64,000 nucleotides of DNA from Druceiella hillmani (Eukaryota; Arthropoda; Insecta; Lepidoptera; Hepialidae). A program made the translations under genes and the position numbers. The first letter of the stretch is position 1, and each line of letters begins with the position of its first letter. The stretch is taken from NCBI GenBank assembly GCA_039881145.1, contig JAYKKI010000007.1:39575001-39639000 (forward strand), read 5' to 3'. Positions 11,945 through 23,349 of the stretch are shown here, piece after piece. The notes under the pieces were generated by a model. It ran no database searches, was not told the origin of the DNA, and worked only from the letters and a program-made list of their open reading frames with translations.

Positions 11945-14680
11945 TGCAACAGATAGACGGCGGACGTATCAGAAGAAATTATAAAGACTCCTTCTTTTGC
12001 CCCAAAATAATAAAATATGATGGAAAGTTATTTTATTGATGGAATTACATCGTTTCATTTTTTAAATCTATAAATACGCAGGGTAAATTACTTTATTCTT
12101 TTTCATGTCTGGTCCAACTCAAGGAATGGAAAATACTCACTACTTTGTCCTTACACGGCTGCAGTACATAGGAAAAATACTCCAGAATTATAATAAATAT
12201 TTGACTTGTTCGTCTTTTTATACCATTTCACTTTTTACTTCTATTATTTTATTTTTACTTCTTTTATAAATATAAAGAAATAAGGTTTCATAACGTCTTA
12301 AGCATGCCACGCTTACATTAAAATACGTCGTTCCCATTTGAAGTGTCAGAGAAAACTGAGATTATAGGTGAATTGTACAGAAACACACTTGTTTTAGAGA
12401 TATCGACTTTTAAATTGGGTTTTGGGTTTTAAGACAAATTCATCAATAACTACATTTTTAGTGAAATTTCGCACAATAACAGCTTAAGAAAGAAAACCTA
12501 GGTTAGATTCGACAAAATTAAACCAATAATGTCAAAATACGTCACTATATGGAATCAAGAACGGATACAGTAATTATAAACGTTTTCCTACAGAGTTACA
12601 TTACACTACCTATAATACGTTTCAATAACAATAACAAGACAACCTGCCTATAATACGTTTCAATAACAATAACAAGACAATTAATAAATTAAATGTTAAA
12701 ACGATACTTAACGATGGCATAATTCCATATATTTATTCACGTTCATTACAAACTGATAACAATCTAGTGAAACGGCGATCAATTGATGGGGCAATTGGAA
12801 AGAAATTTATACCATGGGAAAGTGGGCAATATGGATATAATTCGTTTCTAGGTACCGGTGTTGTAAAAAAATCACATATGACCGCAAGAAGTTAACAGGT
12901 ACGTAGAGAGGGAGTCTTTTGAACAAAACCAAGCATGCAATTATTCGATTTACCAATCAAACAACTGATAATATAAATGAAATTGCACACTACCGCATAT
13001 ATGACACCGCTACATATATGGTACCGTTCAATATCCAGAATAAAATTAATGAGAAAGAAAAAAGCAACCATACCGTCTCATGTACAAACATGGTAAATGT
13101 ACTTTGGATATGTTGTATCATAAAGTTTTCTTTAATTTCTTTTAGTCGTAAAATGTTTGGGCCAGATTATACCTTACTTCGCGCTAAAGTTATACATAAT
13201 AAATGAATTGAGGAAATACATCGAAAGTCTGTGGCGTTGTGAAATCCAATCTCTGAATGTTTCTTTACTACGTCCACCACTCCCTTAAATTTTAATTGAA
13301 AATCACATAGACTTGCTTATGCTTCTACATTTCTTCTTACAGTCTAAATACTAAATTAATGAGGTATTTATTGGGATTGTAGGTGTATTGCATAGACACA
13401 CTACCACATTTAATAATACTGACAGAGAAATCTATGTAATTTTATAGAATTCAACATTTACACAGCAAATATCCGACTTAATCCATTTGGTTTTTTTTTC
13501 ACAGTAAAACTTCAAGCAAATATGCTATAGATTCTTACGACATAAAACCTGTTTCTACAATTTATATAATTTATAGCTAAAACTAATATAATTAACAATA
13601 GTACTCTCAGATATTAGATTTCTTTATGCAAAGATATTAAATACAGCAGCTTGCAAACTTTTAGATCTAGAACTATCTAACAACCGTAACCGCAAAAATA
13701 ATTATAATTGCATCATAAGCTATAATTTTATAACCACGCAGTGGAGGCCGGTTTTATAATTACAGTCTTACTGAATTAAATTTAATCTCAAATGAAAACT
13801 ATTCAAATCTGCCATTTCCTTCTGGCTGACATTTTATTAATAAATATATATCACGTTATATTTGAATATTCGTATTAAAATTTTGATGTAAGTAATCAAA
13901 TATGCGGTGGGAATACATAGTAAATTACTAATATTCTAGGTTGTTAAGAGTTGAATGACATTCACGATGTCGTTCAACCCCTACTAGCTTAGGATATGAT
14001 TAATTTTACTAGCGCACTCTATCTACTCGATTTATGTAGCGTAGAGATTAGCAAAATGTTGACTAATGGAAACTTAAATTTTCATTAAAACGTAATTAAT
14101 TTTTAACCGTACGTCGCGGATGCGGAGCGATTACTTAAATTGTTCGCAACGATCACTTAAGATATTGTAATTACATTTTGAGTTAATGTATGATGAAATA
14201 CAAAGGACATGACTTATATTTTTGCATATAGTGTGAATGTAATTTGTAAAGGAACAAAAGAGACATTTTTTTTATTTTTATCTGAGGATTTAGTTCAATC
14301 TTTTACAATTTTCTTTACTCTTATTACTTTGGGTAACTGAACGAAATGACTCTAGGTGCTAGTACAAGTAAAATAACGTAGGAAAATAACCTAGAATAAA
14401 CATGGATTGAAATCAATCATTCCTCGAAAATTTATACAATACTTATTTCTTAAAATGAACACTGCCCTACATTGAGTAAAATAAATGGGAGAAGTGCATG
14501 GAAGATAAAACAAAATGTGGATTTATCCGATTTTAAACGTGCCTTTGAAACGATTTGAGTGAGAGATCGATTTTATACTGGAGGACAATGATATGGTACC
14601 AGCATGGCACCGACATCGTCAAAGCTGTGGCGTTGGCAATGACATGGATACGTCACAATTTTTTGCAAACAATGGAGTAA
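11945..14680. other. Non-coding stretch of unit A
   Basis: No recognisable gene. A 38-bp segment is duplicated in tandem at 12,609-12,684 (CCTATAATACGTTTCAATAA). A 95-codon frame at 12,919-13,206 lacks a conventional start and any known motif. A short hairpin (GTTGAATGACAT with ATGTCGTTCAAC) lies at 13,950-13,978. A G+C-richer patch is at 14,108-14,150. Confidence 0.45.
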
Positions 14681-14689
14681 AAGGTTTAT

Positions 14690-14960
14690 GATACCATTTT
14701 GTCTTCATCTTGCCAAACTTTTTTAAAAAAGTATAGAAGCCAATACTCATTTTTTGAAAGCAATTGTGTATGGCCTTTCAGAATGGGACCTCATCCGGTG
14801 ATAAAGTGTATGTATTATATTAAAGGCTCAAATATAAATACACAGTCAAGCGGGAATATTAAGCTCATCTAATTTAGAAAATAAAATATTTAGGAGGCCC
14901 TTAACAAGTATTCTAAAAAAGTAAAGAAATTCTTCAGAAACTTAAAAGACTTCGTATTAA
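14690..14960 (+). pseudogene. Degenerate homologue of the open frame at 44.4 kb
   Basis: This block aligns with 44,400-44,690 in unit B. It starts near the shared ATGATACC/ATGATATC, passes a well-kept CTTTCAGAATGGGAC, and ends at AAATAAAATATTTAGGA. In unit B the block is open for 78 codons. Here the same frame has indels and several stops, although the peptide FQNGTSSG is readable in both. The protein family is not recognised. It may be a decayed exon or a decayed mobile-element fragment that existed before the unit duplicated. Confidence 0.45.
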
Positions 14961-15047
14961 TAAAGACACGCATATTTATATATCCATTTGAGAATAAGAA
15001 TTAAGGAACCTGCCTACACCAACTTAATTAACGTAACAATATCTTAT

Positions 15048-15233
15048 TTAAATACCATTTTTTAAATACATCGATGAGAGTTGTGCAACAAAGGCCGCAG
15101 TAATTACATGGAATATGGCTTCACACTGACGTAGAATGTCGCTGAGTCCCCCGCACGTGTATATACGTGTATGCACGATATTTTCATCAGTGGGAAATAA
15201 ATCTGGTATAAAAAAGCTTTTGCATGTCTTCAT
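15048..15233 (-). CDS. Unidentified 61-codon open frame (uncertain)
   Basis: This is a minus-strand frame in a G+C-richer patch (15,060-15,290) that appears to be missing from unit B, so it is probably inserted. It runs from Met-Lys-Thr-Cys-Lys to a stop at 15,048, and the composition is more protein-like than its surroundings (few low-complexity residues). The reading is open a little upstream, so a larger broken frame is possible. No domain, signal peptide or membrane segment is evident. It could be a transposon fragment or chance. I assign no function. Confidence 0.2.
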   Translation of the reverse strand: MKTCKSFFIPDLFPTDENIVHTRIYTCGGLSDILRQCEAIFHVITAAFVAQLSSMYLKNGI

Positions 15234-15299
15234 GCCTTTTTACTCCCACTGTTGTTGTGCCGCCCTCGATGCTGTTTAAATAACTTGATATTTGCGTCA

Positions 15300-16030
15300 A
15301 TTTTGTGAAGTTTTGTTAACATTTACTTCCAAAACGTAAATTGTGTATATACAACGTTACTTTGTAACGTTAATTAATACTTTGAAATGCCAGACAGGAA
15401 CTGTAATTAATTGTATTAAGTTAAAGTGTATGACGAAGTCAAAAAAGTTTATGATTTTAAATTTATTTCTATTACTAGGTGTAAGTGGTAATCTTTATGA
15501 CGTTTTGTCGTATAAAGTGTATTTTGTGTGGATAATGTTATCCTTGAAATGTAATTGTATTTAAGGGAGAGTAAATAAAATAATTAGACAATATTTAATA
15601 AACTTAAGTAAACAGCTAATTACTTCTTCATAACTAATTTCCTTATAACTAATTTCGCAAGTATTCTCCAGAAATGAAGCTAAGCTTTATTTCTGGAGCT
15701 AATTGACTAACTTTATTATACCACTCAGTAAAACGCTGTAAGTTTATATGTATGTAGAACGGGATACATCTATTGATGAGTATGAATAATTTTAAAAGGA
15801 AGCTCCATTGGAAGTTTCGTGAATCGAATTCCACTAAAATGAAAGTTCAATCACACGTGAATCAAATTACTTAGGTTGAAATTGCGAAAATGAAATCTTG
15901 AATTTTACGGTTTCAATATTCATAAAGCAGTTATGAAGCACATTATAAATATGAAAGCAAGTGTTAACAAAATTTATAGAAATAATTTGTTTATAAAATA
16001 AATATCTAACTATAAAAAGATTCTAAGGGA
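15300..16030. other. AT-rich non-coding stretch
   Basis: I see no gene. The short frames here (15,343-15,564 plus; 15,649-15,834 minus) are AT-rich, have no recognisable motifs, and are treated as chance. Confidence 0.4.
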
Positions 16031-16045
16031 ATTTTCACACGGGAC

Positions 16046-16092
16046 GACTCCGAGACCAACACAACTCTTTGTTGTGCCGGTTTCGGAGTCTT
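16046..16092. other. Imperfect hairpin
   Basis: GACTCCGAGACC on the left pairs with GGTTTCGGAGTC on the right (one G-T wobble). The pairing then continues inward through CACAAC with GTTGTG, giving a stem of about 20 bp with two mismatches. A related GCCGAGACCAGCAC motif without the full hairpin lies near 8,830. It may be a decayed repeat end. It is not a tRNA. Confidence 0.6.
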
Positions 16093-16627
16093 AAAAGCAA
16101 AAACGAAAGGAATGAAGGATTATTGAAAATAAAAACGAATGAAAACCTACAAACATGCGTTTGCATTTTTACACCGAACTAGCTCCCACTGATGACGCTA
16201 TATCAAAATGCACATGTGTTACATAATTACATAAACTGGCTATTTGCGTGTTCGTATGCGCCTGTGGGACGCAGCAACATTTCGCTTCTGCGTGAAGGTA
16301 CGTTTCGCATGATTACCGCGATCTATCACATAAGTAAAGTATTTCTACATTATTTGAATTAGTGGAGGTAGGCTTCCTAATTGATTGTTTCAAATATCTA
16401 ATAGATAATTAAATATGCCTTTTTTATTTATGAGAAGTCATTCACATTCAAAAACTGTTCTGGATATTTTCCTAACTTTTCTGACTGAAAGATATGAGCC
16501 CCATAAATATTTTATTTTGAAAGTTGGGTAAGCTCAATATTCCAACTTGACCGCATATTCATATTAGAACTTTCCATATAACAGAAATGTTAATAGATAA
16601 TCCTTTGATTATTGATGTGAAACATCT

Positions 16628-16830
16628 ATAGGCGCAGGTATAAACCGGATCGATGGCGTGGCGACGTTTACCTATACTACCCATCGCCATGCTATACTAA
16701 GGTATATATATATAGTCTATATGTAGTAGAGTGTACAGTATGGCGACGTGTCGCCATGCGCAACCGACTACGCTACCCCCTCCTCAATCAGTTCGACGCT
16801 GTTGTTTACTGCGGTGCACATGACCTGTGC
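16628..16830. other. G+C-rich island with inverted repeats
   Basis: A conspicuous G+C-rich patch in AT-rich sequence. It contains a perfect stem ATGGCGAC / GTCGCCAT with a 2-base spacer (16,740-16,757), plus nearby GATGGCG and CCATCGCCATG segments that can pair with each other. An 88-codon frame begins at 16,756, but its downstream half is AT-rich and hydrophobic without a recognisable family, so I do not call it a gene. Confidence 0.4.
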
Positions 16831-16849
16831 TTTATTATTTTTGTATTAA

Positions 16850-19545
16850 TTGTAAATAAATGTTTATTAAATAAAGTTATCATTTTTTGTAAGAAATTTG
16901 TAATACTTTATTTTTTCATTATGCTATATTTAGTTCCTGTAATAATTTTGTCTTTTATGCATATCACTTGTACAAACATGATGTTTCACATCTGTCAGGC
17001 GTCCCGTGATTTCATTACATAAGATTCTATCTTTCTCGGCTTTAAATTTATTAATCTTTTCATGTATATATTAAAAAATTACTCTGACTTTCCTTCCGTC
17101 ATCTGTCTTTATTACAATTACCTTTCCTTAAATAGTATTCTGGTCGAATTTTTCGATTAATATTTAATAATGTTTGATTACAATATTCAATTTATTTTGG
17201 CCTTTATAGCCATCAATATTGATTAGTATTGTCATAGCCAAAATGAGATATTAATAACCATATTATTAAAACATACATTTTTCTTTTCCTCTCTATGCTC
17301 TCAGCTTATACTTTATCAGTACAAATTCTTTTCATATCATCATCCTGAACTACTAACAAAAGAATTCCAAAAGAAACAAGCAAATATGACTATACGATTC
17401 GATCTAGTCAGCAAATAAATGCAATGTTAATGTTTTATTACAAGTTTAATAAATATGTAACTGTAAAACAAAAAAGCAAGTTTACATTATACTAAAGGTT
17501 CATATAAGATGTTACGATGACTTTTTTCGAACTAATATTCAAATTTATGTGTTCGGTTAAGGCTTTGTGCGTATTTTGTATCCGGAACAAATATCGCATT
17601 ACTTATAGAAATGTATTATTGAAGTAAATGCAATGAATTTTAATTTTCGTTACTATATTAAAATACAGAGAAGAAATGAAAATTAAAAATAAATGAAAGC
17701 CTATACCTTAAATCACTTTTAAACTTGATTTCTGTCACTACTAGAATCTGTCATATTCGTACCTTACTGGTATCTCTCGTACGTAAGACCAACGTTTCCA
17801 CTCCACTCTACATAATACGGTACCGCCAGTGAAGATGATCATAATTGTATAGTATTTTGACGTTTGTAGTTGAAATGTCAATTAGCAAAATGTTATTTGA
17901 AATAAAAAATGAAGTGATAATTAGTGAGTGCTAAATCATAGTGGATGATCTAGTTATTTCCAGAAAAGTTACTAAATAAAATGTTTAGTCACATAAACAA
18001 TATTTGACTAAGCGTTTTATAAAACAGCATTATTCCGCTACTGAGCATGTCACGTCTTTTGATTTAAGTTGCGTGTAGCAAAGTTTTTAGGATTGTATAG
18101 AAGGAAGTTTTTTTACTTATTATTTCTTCACGTAATTTATGATGAGCAATACTCTAATTCTTCAACAATATTATAATTTCAATTATTTTTTATTTCATCA
18201 ACGTTTTTTATTTAAACCTTTGTCACTTTTGTAATGGGAAATGCCTCCACTTTTTTGAATGCTGTTTGAGGTCTGATGTACTACGCGCTACCCTTGTTTC
18301 ATCGCCAGCGAGAATGTTATTTCAAATTTGTATTCCTTACCGCAATAATCAGTAAAACATTTTTATAAAAAAAAATGAACCGTTGAAATTACTACTGAAT
18401 AAGAAGAACACTGAAAAATATAATATATTGAAAATAGGGACACTCATTTGGAACTTTTACGGTACAATATCGTTTCCGAACTTAAATAAATTTGGAACAT
18501 GCCTCTACGGCTAGAGATTTTTGGAAGTTGATGTTTCTCTTTTCTCTGATATAAATACACACCCACACATTCAGATGAGTCCTACATTTTACTTGGCACT
18601 GACTATAAAGATGTTTATATTTAAAGTCCGTTAATTTTTTTTTTTATAAAAACATTATATTTTTCCATTTTTGTGCCTATGATATCTTATGTTACATGGA
18701 ATATCATAAACTTCCGATGAATTTAATATAAATTATGTCTCATTTCTAGCCTTTAATAAACATAAATAGTTTCATAGATATGTACATTGACACACACGGA
18801 CACATAAATCACATTCCCTCTTTTGGTTTCGCTATAGTCAGTGCTTCAAGCAAAATGAGTTCAAACGCTACGAGTTAACTCCTCGTCAGTGAAAATATCC
18901 TGTAACCACCTTCAAACTGCGTTATTGTATACTAATTCGGTGAAAGAGCATATTTATACTATCCCTTGCTGTGTGAAAAATTTTGAAAAATTATTAACAG
19001 TTTATGATAATTCCTATATCTTCCTATATCAACTCAATCACGCCCCTTATCCTGTTAATTATTGATGTATTCTTTGATGTACCTCCTATTTTCAGTTCCC
19101 ATTCGGGTAAAAGAATGATCACACAATTTGGTTGATTAATACCAGAACCATGAATTAACAGTTTTCAGTAATTAAATTTAATAATGCATCAGTTTAGTAG
19201 AGTAACTGTTTATACCGCCACGAGCATATAAGCCATGTAAAACATAGTAATATAAATATACGTTAGAAAGTGAACACTAAGATGAGCGAAATGAAAGTGT
19301 AAGAAATTTCGATTTTCCCATACATTAAATACCCATAAAAAATATTTAAATTTCTTATTGTATTGCAAATAAATATCCTTAGAATTTATGGTGAAAGAAA
19401 TTTATGAACACCTTTTAAATATATTAAATGGATTACCGTAAGTTCAATTGCAATTTATCTTTTCCTAAAGAAAGTGCCCATATTATAGATTGACAAAATT
19501 TATGAATGCACAAAATTTTAATTTCCAAGGTGCGTGTTTGATAAC
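16850..19545. other. Non-coding stretch of unit A
   Basis: No gene is seen. The stretch 17,180-17,640 aligns with unit B 47,180-47,600 (for example CATATCATCATC and a shared GTCAGCAAATAA-like block). Small less AT-rich patches at 17,750-17,830 and 18,250-18,330 are unexplained. Confidence 0.45.
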
Positions 19546-19550
19546 TTTTT

Positions 19551-19697
19551 AAGTTTTAAAAAAAATGTTTAATAAAAAAAGTTGTTTTTACATTCTTGAT
19601 GCATTCTTTTTAAAAACAACTTTTAACAAGAATGTATCTGTACGAGACATTCTTGTTGAAAACGACTTTTTTTATTAAACATTTTTCTAAAACTTAA
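19551..19697. mobile_element. Foldback (MITE-like) element
   Basis: Two arms of nearly 50 bp in inverted orientation: left 19,551-19,598 (contains ATGTTTAATAAAAAAAGTTG) and right 19,647-19,697 (contains GACTTTTTTTATTAAACAT). Each inner end carries ACATTCTTG. A third inverted copy of AACAAGAATGT lies in the centre and another ACATTCTTGTT lies just outside. No coding capacity. I could not define target-site duplications. Confidence 0.6.
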
Positions 19698-19699
19698 TA

Positions 19700-20432
19700 T
19701 ACATTCTTGTTAAAACCAAGACCTAATCTACATGCAATAGCTAGATGTACCAAGAAAGTATTATAAAGCAAAGTGTTTAACATTTTTTTTTAATTTTTGA
19801 TATTGGTGGGTCTAGTAAAGAAATTTTCAATATTCATTTTCTCTAAAAAAATTTCCAAAATTAATTTTCTCTTCTTTAAGTCAAGTCTATTCATATTTAC
19901 ATCATTTCCTTAAGTCGAGCAATTTTATCTTGAGGTGAATACCGGTTTGATTAATGGTAAGAAAGAAGTTAAAGTTATATTTCTGGTATTTTGGTGAAAA
20001 TTAAAATAACATCAAATTAGAAAAATAGTTTTGTTTTGTATTAAATAAATATCATTTCATGAAAATTATTTAATGTAGAATTATATAAACAAAGCGACTC
20101 TTTTAATAATTTATAAATCCTGAAATAGGATTTCCCGCACGGATTATTTTCCAACATATATCTAACAGAGGCACTTCAATTTTTCAATCTTTTAACATTG
20201 TTAACATCATAACTTCCATTTCATATTCAAGTCAAGCAAATAATCGTAACCTTGTTCTCGTACATAAATAAAAATCAAATTAATTGGTGATTCTAAAAAA
20301 ATAAACATGCCTCTCCAATTTTATCCAAACGACATAATCTGTAAACTGTTTATTTATAAATCGTCTATATATAGCCACCAAATGGAAAATGTATTTAAAT
20401 AATTACGGTACAGTCACGCCACCCTTTTACTC
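19700..20432. other. AT-rich non-coding stretch
   Basis: I see no gene or recognisable repeat until the flank of core copy 3. The last 60 bp (TATAGCCACCAAATGGAA...) align with 50,390-50,440 in unit B. Confidence 0.45.
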
Positions 20433-20552
20433 CATTCACGTCACGTAATTGAAAGGTCAGGGATTTCAGATGTGAGTCGATGTTTTAAAAATACTATTGA
20501 GCCATGGTGCCCGGCTTTATATGTATTATCTCGGTATATAATGAAGTCGTAC
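20433..20552 (+). repeat. Conserved core repeat, copy 3 (plus)
   Basis: CATTCACGTCACGTAATTG, AAAGGTCAGGGATTTCAG, GTTTTAAAAATACTATTGAG. The distal part is more diverged than in copy 2. Its partner in unit B is 50,445-50,572, and the downstream flank is also shared (GATCGCTTTTGAAGA... with GATTGCTTTCAAAAGA...). It converges on copy 4, 2.8 kb to the right. Confidence 0.75.
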
Positions 20553-20559
20553 AGTTCAT

Positions 20560-23230
20560 ATTCTTCTCATCTACATAGTTCGTATTATTTTTAGTATTTA
20601 TATATAAATAGATCGCTTTTGAAGACGATGCTTAAAGATATTAAGAAATATTAGACGAATCTATAGGGAAATTTTACAAGGGGTATGAAAGTCACCAAAT
20701 GTGTGAGAATGGAATTAATTTAATGTAAGTTTTTAAATATGATTTATTAATTTATTTGTAACAAAATACCTACAAACTATTATAATGAACTCGTTGTTCG
20801 TTTGAAGAAATTATTACATAACAATTAATGAAAAAAAACAGTTATTAACTTTAATTATCTTTGACATTACTCTCTATATTTGCTTACGTTAATATTACTG
20901 TGAAATAATTATTTTCAGCAATTTCGACGAGAAATATCTAAATAAGCTAAAATATATGTTTATCATTTTAGGAATAAAATACAGATTGTTTACACAATAC
21001 GATAAATAAAGGAGTTGGATAACAACTACTTCACATAAGTTATTTTTGAATACTTTTCTCATATTAGTAAAGCAATTAGCATCTTTGAAAAAATGTAATA
21101 CACGAAATAACCAGCTTATAAATGTGTTTTTCATTTCTATTTCCCTCGCTCTCTTTCTGTATTTAATCCAAAAACCATTACAATATTCTTACATTTTCCA
21201 TTTTAATGATACTTGCTTTTACCTCCAATTTGAAACGGCATTCCCTTTAAATATTATAACCAAATGTTCCCCACTGCACCATCTCTGTATTTTTTTTATA
21301 AATTTTATTATAACTTATATTACAAATGGACAGTCAAAAAATATTCTTTCTGTCTAGACATTTAGGATACCGATAAAAAAGAACCGTCTAACGGAAAACA
21401 AATATTTTTTTTAATTTCACCACTGAAGAAAACCACATGTCAAACAGTCTGCTTGACTGGTCTAAACCTACATTGTTACCGAGTTTGTCTTAACAATACT
21501 GCCTAAAATTTCGTCAATATACCAAATATCTTTTATATTAACCAAAATATTAGAATTATACTCAAATATAACATTTTAACACTTATAAATAATGAAAATT
21601 TAATTACCGTTGTTTAAACACCACCATTATCTAAAGTATAATTTTAAAATATAATGAAAATAAATAAACGCTGTATCCACGTTATGCTTTTCACACTAAT
21701 ATATTTATATTGATTGTATCAAAATATACCAACGTCAAATGAGCTAAGAACCCTCATAGCATAAACTTGGTTGACAAAAGATACGTTTTTTGTGTTTATT
21801 TAAAAAAACAGGCATCAAAGACCTCTTTTTGAAGCATCGGAAACATATTCATTAATGCAATAAAAATAACAAATAAAGCTATAAGCAAGATTCGTTAGAA
21901 AATTTAGTACATTAGAGTGGAACAAAAATAGACACAAAAAAATCTATGGTCCCCAAAACAGTTACAATTAGCGCCATCTCATAAACGTACCAAAACGCAG
22001 TTATTAGTGCCAACTTCTCATCTTCCACCAAACATTCGTCATATTCAATTTTAACTGGTTAAGATGTTTGCCCATTTCGTTATATAAGGTATAAATAGAA
22101 AGTGAACTGTCAATTTTCTCGTATTCAAGCATTTCACGTTCATTCAGGCTAGATTAAAATAATTAACCTACGCAAACTGGCTTCGTTTCCAATAGCAAAT
22201 GTTACGAGGTAAATTGAAAGGTTCCTAGCTCCATCCACCCATCTCACTAACAGGATATATTCCCGAGAGCGCTTTTCGGTAACGAAATTGTGTATCGCAT
22301 CAGCTTAATGGACCAAACTGTTCGTATCTTCACAAGCATGTCATATAAAGCTTCATGTTATGAAGATGCGTTTTAAAAATTGGTAATGAAAAACAGCAAA
22401 AAATTATTTTGTTTTGATATTTATTATACGTTAAATAAATATGTACATAAAACGTATCTATATAATTACTCGTAAAAAGATTTTATGAATTCTCTATAAA
22501 TATAGTAAATTGATTCCCGCAAGTATGTATGTACTAGTCTTTTAGAACATTGCAGCAAATAACTATTAATTTGAGGAAAATTCAAAATAAACATAAAAAT
22601 TTCACTTTTGACTTTGTACACTTGACAATGTCTTGATATTTAGAGTCATTATAAAATAAAGTAATTGTAAATCTTCCACTCTCAAAGACAAATCACGTAT
22701 AGGAAATAAAACAGTTAAGTATGAAAAGAACTCGCAGTGTAAGGATATTTAGGTAGTTAGGTATGCATATATAGATATTTACGGATATATAATTTTTCCT
22801 TTATTTTTATGTAAGTTTCACGTAACACTCTTTGTTCGTAATTTTGCCTTCAACAGTTTCAGACGTAGCAAAAATAGGTGCCTTTTGGAAACATTTACAA
22901 TGATCTCTAGCGAACTATAAAATTTTCTGAAAAAAAATAGTTTTGGAAATATTATAACTATCTCTCCCAATTGACGTCCCACAGAATACAATGCGTAAAA
23001 AAATCCATCACTTTATTTTTCCCCTTTAAAATTTCCAAATGAAAATTTTTGAATGTCTGTTATTAAAATATATGCATTTGGTGTGCTTCATCATTATAAC
23101 AAATTTCCACGTCAAGTTTCTACGTCAAATTAGTTCGAAAAAAAAACAGGTTTGAAACATGAAAGTTATTTTGTAAGAATTCCGTTTTTCCTATCAAGGT
23201 ACAAAATTATAAACTAAGACATATATGGTC
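20560..23230. other. Non-coding stretch between convergent cores of unit A
   Basis: No recognisable gene. The stretch 22,140-22,380 aligns well with 53,060-53,300 (both contain CCACCCATCTC, then CCGAGAGC and ATCTTCAC.AGCATGT). The stretch 22,480-22,530 matches 53,435-53,490. The long AT-rich frames near 20,895-21,357 on both strands overlap each other and have no motif. A less AT-rich patch at 21,950-22,060 has no match in B. Confidence 0.45.
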
Positions 23231-23235
23231 TACAT

Positions 23236-23344
23236 AAACTCACTAGATACGTCAAGAAAATATATAAAAAAGCCAAGCGCGATAGCTTGACAGCATTTTT
23301 CAGGTACTGAAACCCTCATCTTTAGTTTACGTGAGGTGAATGCG
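23236..23344 (-). repeat. Conserved core repeat, copy 4 (minus)
   Basis: On the minus strand: GCATTCACCTCACGTAAAC, GGGTTTCAGTACCTGAAAAA, TGCTGTCAAGCTATCGCGCT, then TTGACGTATCTAGTGAGTTT. The CTTTTAAAAAT part is reduced. Its partner in unit B is 53,726-53,842. Confidence 0.7.
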
Positions 23345-23349
23345 ACTTG

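Noticed and set aside
20895..21357. Overlapping AT-rich frames of 79 and 103 codons on opposite strands
   Set aside because: Phe/Ile/Leu/Tyr-rich as expected from base composition, no recognisable motif, and no conserved frame in the corresponding part of unit B.
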